A DNA stretch of 64,000 nucleotides, taken from the NCBI RefSeq assembly GCF_000026145.1, contig NC_009445.1:2604001-2668000 (forward strand), written 5' to 3'. Below are positions 60,895 through 64,000 of the stretch, piece after piece. The notes beneath the pieces were generated by a model. The model was given only the letters and a program-made list of their open reading frames with translations, made no database searches and was not told where the DNA came from. The translations under genes were made by a program, and so were the position numbers. This stretch comes from Bradyrhizobium sp. ORS 278 (GTDB taxonomy: Bacteria; Pseudomonadota; Alphaproteobacteria; Rhizobiales; Xanthobacteraceae). Every line of letters begins with the position of its first letter. The first letter of the stretch is position 1.

Positions 60895-60993
60895 TAAGGT
60901 CACTGGACGCACGACCACGACATCCACCGAACTGAGCGGTGTGCACGAGCAGGCTGCTCAGGGTCGATGTGCAGCGCAGAGTTCGGTACGACA

Positions 60994-61037
60994 CCCTCAT
61001 GGTGAGGAGCGCCGCAGGCGCGTCTCGAACCATGAGG
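60994..61037. repeat. Dispersed palindrome, CCTCATGGTGAGGAG type
   Basis: CCTCATGGTGAGGAGCGCCG and GGCGCGTCTCGAACCATGAG pair to form a hairpin. It is in the opposite orientation to the element 100 bases upstream, suggesting a split or composite inverted pair. Confidence 0.78.
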
Positions 61038-61154
61038 CCCCAGGCCGTGCAACATCATGCTCGGCGATCTCGCGGCCGAGATAAGCGGCATTGCATCGGC
61101 GACGAGACAGCTGTGGTATAGGTCGAACTGGTTCTCAGAGACGCATTTCTGCCT

Positions 61155-62153
61155 ATGAGCTCGCCGGCCGTTCCTTCCGCATCCCACTCGCTCTATCCCC
61201 GCCGCGTGTTCATGCTCGGCGCCACCGGGACGATCGGCCGTGCCACCGTGCGTGCGCTCGTCGCGCGCGGGCACGAGGTGGTCTGCTTCGTCCGCCCACG
61301 CAGCGAGGCCATCACGATTCCTGGCGCCACCGTCAGGACCGGCGACGTCACCGATCCCGCCTCGCTCGTGCGCGACGGCTTTCGCGGCGAGCGCTTCGAT
61401 GCCGTCGTGTCCTGCATGGCGTCGCGGACCGGCGTGCCCCGGGATGCCCAGGCAATCGACTATCAGGCGCATGTCAACGTGCTGGAAGCGGCCCGCGCGG
61501 CAGGCGTCACGCAATTCGTGCTGTTGTCCGCCATCTGCGTGCAGAAGCCGCTGCTGGCGTTTCAGCAGGCCAAGCTCGCGTTCGAGGCGCAGCTGGTCGC
61601 GGCGGGCCTGACCTACTCGATCGTCCGTCCCACCGCGTTCTTCAAGTCGCTGTCGGGACAGGTCGCGCGGGTGCAGCAGGGCCGGCCCTACCTGGTGTTC
61701 GGCGATGGCCGCCTCACCGCGTGCAAGCCGATCAGCGATGCCGATCTCGGCGCCTATCTCGCCGGCTGTCTCGATGATGAGGCGCTCTGGAACCGCGTGC
61801 TGCCGATCGGCGGCCCCGGGCCCGCCATCACCCCGCTCGATCAGGCCGAGCATCTGTTCGCGCTGCTCGGCCGCAAGCCGAACATCCGTCGCGTCCCGGT
61901 GGGCCTGCTCGATGCCATCATCGGCGGGCTCGACGTCGCCAGGCGGATCGTGCCGTCGCTCGCCGACAAGGCCGAACTCGCCCGCATCGGCCGCTACTAC
62001 GCCACCGAATCCATGCTGGTGATGAACCCCGCCACCGGCCGCTACGATGCCGACGCGACGCCGTCCACGGGATCGGACACGTTGTTCGACTACTACGCCC
62101 GGCTGATCCGCGGCGAAGCCGAGGCCGAACGCGGCGATCACGCGGTGTTCTAA
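61155..62153 (+). CDS. bciA: Divinyl (proto)chlorophyllide a 8-vinyl-reductase, BciA type
   Basis: A 332-residue NAD(P)H-dependent SDR-like reductase. The cofactor motif is RVFMLGATGTIGRATVRALV. Blocks typical of BciA are present: DAVVSCMASRTGVPRDAQAI, FVLLSAICVQKPLLAFQQAK, YSIVRPTAFFKSLSGQVARV and FGDGRLTACKPISDADLGAY. BciA reduces the C8 vinyl group of (bacterio)chlorophyll precursors to ethyl. This is the only tetrapyrrole gene seen in the window, so it is separated from any photosynthesis cluster. It ends just before a palindrome interrupted by an IS66 element. The presence of the gene suggests a photosynthetic host. Confidence 0.85.
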   Translation: MSSPAVPSASHSLYPRRVFMLGATGTIGRATVRALVARGHEVVCFVRPRSEAITIPGATVRTGDVTDPASLVRDGFRGERFDAVVSCMASRTGVPRDAQAIDYQAHVNVLEAARAAGVTQFVLLSAICVQKPLLAFQQAKLAFEAQLVAAGLTYSIVRPTAFFKSLSGQVARVQQGRPYLVFGDGRLTACKPISDADLGAYLAGCLDDEALWNRVLPIGGPGPAITPLDQAEHLFALLGRKPNIRRVPVGLLDAIIGGLDVARRIVPSLADKAELARIGRYYATESMLVMNPATGRYDADATPSTGSDTLFDYYARLIRGEAEAERGDHAVF

Positions 62154-62239
62154 GCCCATCTCTTTCCGCGTCATTGCGAGGAGCGAAGCGACGAAGCAAT
62201 CCAGGGCCGCACGCGTGGCCCTGGATTGCTTCGCTACGC

Positions 62240-63780
62240 GTAACTGCCCAGGTCCCCGCTCGGTCAAGCGAGGCGGATTTTATGGGTGAGCTGTGTTGGG
62301 CATGCGGACAATGTTTCGAGCATGTTCCATCCGCGCTTTCGAGCGGTGCCGATCAAGGTACGTAGCGTTGCGAAGTTGTCCGCGCCTTGAGAGGTGCGAA
62401 AGCCGCCAGAGATCTTCTGCCGCAACTTCATCATGCGGGCATCGCGCTCGGCCTCGTTGTTGGTAAACGGCACCGCCGGGTTGCGCAGGAACAGTAGCAC
62501 TGCCTCTTTGTGCAGCTTGAGGCGCAGCAGGAGATTATGGCCGGTGCGCCGCCTGATCCGTCCGCGTTTGACATCGCGCGGCAGTGCGGGAAGCGCCTCG
62601 TGCCAGGCGATGCCGGCGCGGATGATACGGTCATACTTCCGCTCGGCGGTGCGGATTTTGGCGGGAGGCAGCGCACCTGTCTGGCCGGCTGGACGCTCCG
62701 GCGCCAGATTGACCTCATGGCACAGGTCTCGGAGCAGCGTACGCATGCGTCGAGCCCAGGCCTCGCCGTCGATGTCCACCAGCGCCGTCAGCTCGCGCAG
62801 ATGATGCGCATTGCACAGCGCATGCGTGACCCCCGGCATCTGAAAATAGGATGTCCAGTGGTCGTGCATCACGATATGCGCCGCTTGCGTCAGCACCTCG
62901 CCGCGCCTTTGGGACACGCGATAATGCACCAGCCCGTTGATCCCGGCGGTGCCCGCGACATGCAGCCATTGCGGCGTGGCACCCACCCAAAACCCGGTCT
63001 CATCCAGATGCTTGACCGGTGCTCCGCGGATCTCTTCGCAGACTGCCGCAGCGAAATCCCGCGTCCGACTGGCGGCACGGGCGATCATCTGCCCGATCGT
63101 GCCGGCCGAGACAGTCACGCCAAACAGATCGGTGAGGACCTGTCCCAAACGATCTTCAGGCAGGAACTGTCCAGCCGACAGATACGTCACCACGGCGGAC
63201 AACCGTGCGCCATATTGCGCTGGCGCCTTGACCTCCGTGGGAAACGTTCCCGTCGTGACTGCGCCACAGCCGCTGCATGTGCAACGATAGCGCTGATGCT
63301 CCGTGACGATCAGCGGCCTCGGCGCCGGCAGATCGAACACCTGACGGCTGTCGACAAAGTCCAACGGCTCCTCGCCCAGCGCCGCTTGGCAGCCTCTGCA
63401 CGTGGCGGGGCGATGGATGATTGTATGATCGACCTGGTCCGACCGCTTCAAGTGCTTGCCTGGATGACCTGGCTGGCCGCCGGGCTTCCTCACCCCTCGC
63501 TCGCGAAGGCTGCGTGTCCGGCGCGGACCCTGGCCCGGCCCATCGCTCGAAGGCGGTTTGCTGCTATTGGAGCTATCCAGACCAAGCCGGCGCTCCAGAT
63601 CGGCCACACGGGCCAACAGCAACGCGTTCTGCTGTTCCAGCATCAGGTTGCGCGCCTGCAACTCCCCAATCAGGGCCAGCAGCGAATCAACCGACAATGA
63701 GTGCGGTGGCTTCATCCATACCTTGACTCACAAACGCATGGGGTCAGTCAAGGGATGAGGTCGGGTACCTGGGCAGTTAC
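62240..63780 (-). mobile_element. IS66-family insertion sequence (single-ORF type)
   Basis: A 1541-bp complete element. Ends are perfect 14-bp inverted repeats, GTAACTGCCCAGGT at 62240-62253 and its complement at 63767-63780. It is flanked by the 8-bp direct repeat CGCTACGC (62232-62239 and 63781-63788). An 8-bp duplication and GTAA-type tips are the known hallmarks of IS66. Only the transposase gene is present; the tnpA and tnpB accessory genes of larger IS66 elements are absent, as in the ISBst12-like subgroup. Intact ends and the perfect duplication suggest a recent insertion. Confidence 0.95.
62264..63715 (-). CDS. IS66-family transposase (TnpC-like)
   Basis: A 483-residue transposase with the IS66 layout. 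An N-terminal leucine-zipper-like coiled coil (LIGELQARNLMLEQQNALLL) is followed by a charged SSKPPSSDGPGQ linker. A zinc-finger Cys block has CRGCQAALGEEP and CTCSGCGAV. The catalytic domain includes KHLDETGFWVGATPQWLHVA (Asp), HDHWTSYFQMPGVTHALCNA with HHLREL, and the late VPFTNNEAERDARMMKLRQK (Glu), so it is probably active. It begins shortly inside the right end of the IS. Confidence 0.94.
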   Translation of the reverse strand: MKPPHSLSVDSLLALIGELQARNLMLEQQNALLLARVADLERRLGLDSSNSSKPPSSDGPGQGPRRTRSLRERGVRKPGGQPGHPGKHLKRSDQVDHTIIHRPATCRGCQAALGEEPLDFVDSRQVFDLPAPRPLIVTEHQRYRCTCSGCGAVTTGTFPTEVKAPAQYGARLSAVVTYLSAGQFLPEDRLGQVLTDLFGVTVSAGTIGQMIARAASRTRDFAAAVCEEIRGAPVKHLDETGFWVGATPQWLHVAGTAGINGLVHYRVSQRRGEVLTQAAHIVMHDHWTSYFQMPGVTHALCNAHHLRELTALVDIDGEAWARRMRTLLRDLCHEVNLAPERPAGQTGALPPAKIRTAERKYDRIIRAGIAWHEALPALPRDVKRGRIRRRTGHNLLLRLKLHKEAVLLFLRNPAVPFTNNEAERDARMMKLRQKISGGFRTSQGADNFATLRTLIGTARKRGWNMLETLSACPTQLTHKIRLA

Positions 63781-63854
63781 CGCTACGCTCGCAATGACGG
63801 GGAGACTCGTTTTGGAGCGATCATACTCAAGCTGACGGTGGCGAGACATGCGGT

Positions 63855-64000
63855 CATCTTCTCGCGGCGCGTCTCGCGTCCGAGCCTTGCTCTTCGTCCT
63901 GCCCTCTCCGAGAAGAGGGCACGGGGAATGCCGGGCGCTGGCCGCACCCATGGCCCGCCTGCAGAAAGATAAGCAGGCGGCAGTCACCACAGGTTCAGCC
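63855..64000 (-). repeat. Dispersed structured element, copy B (cut by window end)
   Basis: Read on the minus strand, this segment parallels 45247-45390. It has the same hairpin 1 stem (GCCGCCTGC / GCAGGCGGGC, loop TTATCTTTCT) and the same hairpin 2 stem (GCCCTC / GAGGGC, loop TTCTCGGA). The GCGGCCAGCGCCCGGC block is also shared. It continues beyond the window. No open frame here looks like a gene. Confidence 0.75.

Larger units (their letters stand above)
60743..61154. other. Intergenic region with two related palindromes, no gene seen
   Basis: 412 bases between the VOC gene and bciA. It holds the hairpins at 60844-60894 and 60994-61037. The bciA promoter probably lies in the last 60 bases, but no match to a known regulator site was recognised. 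Confidence 0.55.
62169..63800. repeat. Dispersed palindrome, GTCATTGCGAG type (copy 4), interrupted by IS66
   Basis: The left part (62169-62239) reads GTCATTGCGAGGAGCGAAGC ... CTGGATTGCTTCGCTACGC. The right part after the IS (63781-63800, CGCTACGCTCGCAATGACGG) completes the same palindrome once the insertion and one target duplication are removed. Confidence 0.88.

Noticed and set aside
1..64000. CRISPR arrays, rRNA or tRNA genes
   Set aside because: No regularly spaced direct repeats and no recognisable tRNA or rRNA sequence were seen on reading; short tRNAs could still be missed without a scan.

Overview
The window looks like a high-GC alphaproteobacterial chromosome of the Bradyrhizobium group. 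Three things suggest this: the end of a fixGHIS cluster, a nitrate-assimilation cluster with the hemoglobin/flavoprotein/NasC gene order known from Bradyrhizobium, and many dispersed palindromes of the GTCATTGCGAG type. A BciA-type 8-vinyl reductase for (bacterio)chlorophyll at 61.2 kb points to a photosynthetic member of the group. The organism assignment is inference; no rRNA or tRNA gene is present to confirm it.

Layout. 0-2.5 kb: end of fixH, then fixI and fixS (maturation of cbb3 oxidase). 2.5-8 kb: MFS exporter, secreted cupin, peroxiredoxin-like protein, LysR regulator, an internally deleted 3-hydroxybutyrate dehydrogenase gene and a patatin-like phospholipase. 8-15.8 kb: chemoreceptor, glycogen synthase, class III CoA-transferase, zinc alcohol dehydrogenase, and an isopropylmalate/tartrate dehydrogenase relative. 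15.8-19.8 kb: a minus-strand purine unit (TetR regulator, adenine deaminase, purine permease). 19.9-28.7 kb: enoyl-CoA hydratase, a LysR/XRE regulator pair, CcdA, HWE-type histidine kinase, class-C beta-lactamase-like hydrolase, and an intradiol dioxygenase.

28.7-36.6 kb: nitrate assimilation. An ABC importer (nrtABC) is followed by a single-domain hemoglobin, an FAD reductase and the molybdenum nitrate reductase. A near-consensus sigma-54 promoter and overlapping hairpins lie in the leader. 36.7-41.7 kb: aldo/keto reductase, EamA transporter, FAH-family enzyme, and an unusual membrane-anchored TAXI protein. 42-44.5 kb: a two-gene redox module (membrane 4Fe-4S protein plus 2Fe-2S/flavin reductase) with two perfect FNR/FixK boxes upstream. 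45.7-48.7 kb: an Lrp regulator divergent from a homodimeric 2-oxoacid dehydrogenase E1.

49.2-54.4 kb: aldehyde dehydrogenase, SMP-30 lactonase, uronate dehydrogenase and IlvD/Edd dehydratase, which together resemble an oxidative sugar-acid route. 54.4-60.7 kb: enoyl-CoA hydratase, ferredoxin reductase, two PfkB kinases, glutamate/leucine dehydrogenase, and a coupled double-VOC protein. 61.2-64 kb: bciA, then an IS66-family element with perfect 14-bp ends and an 8-bp target duplication, inserted in a dispersed palindrome.

The most interesting unexplained structure is a dispersed GC-rich element with one copy near 45.25-45.39 kb and a second, inverted copy at the right edge (63.86-64.0 kb). 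Its two hairpin stems are identical between copies while the loops keep their length but differ in sequence.
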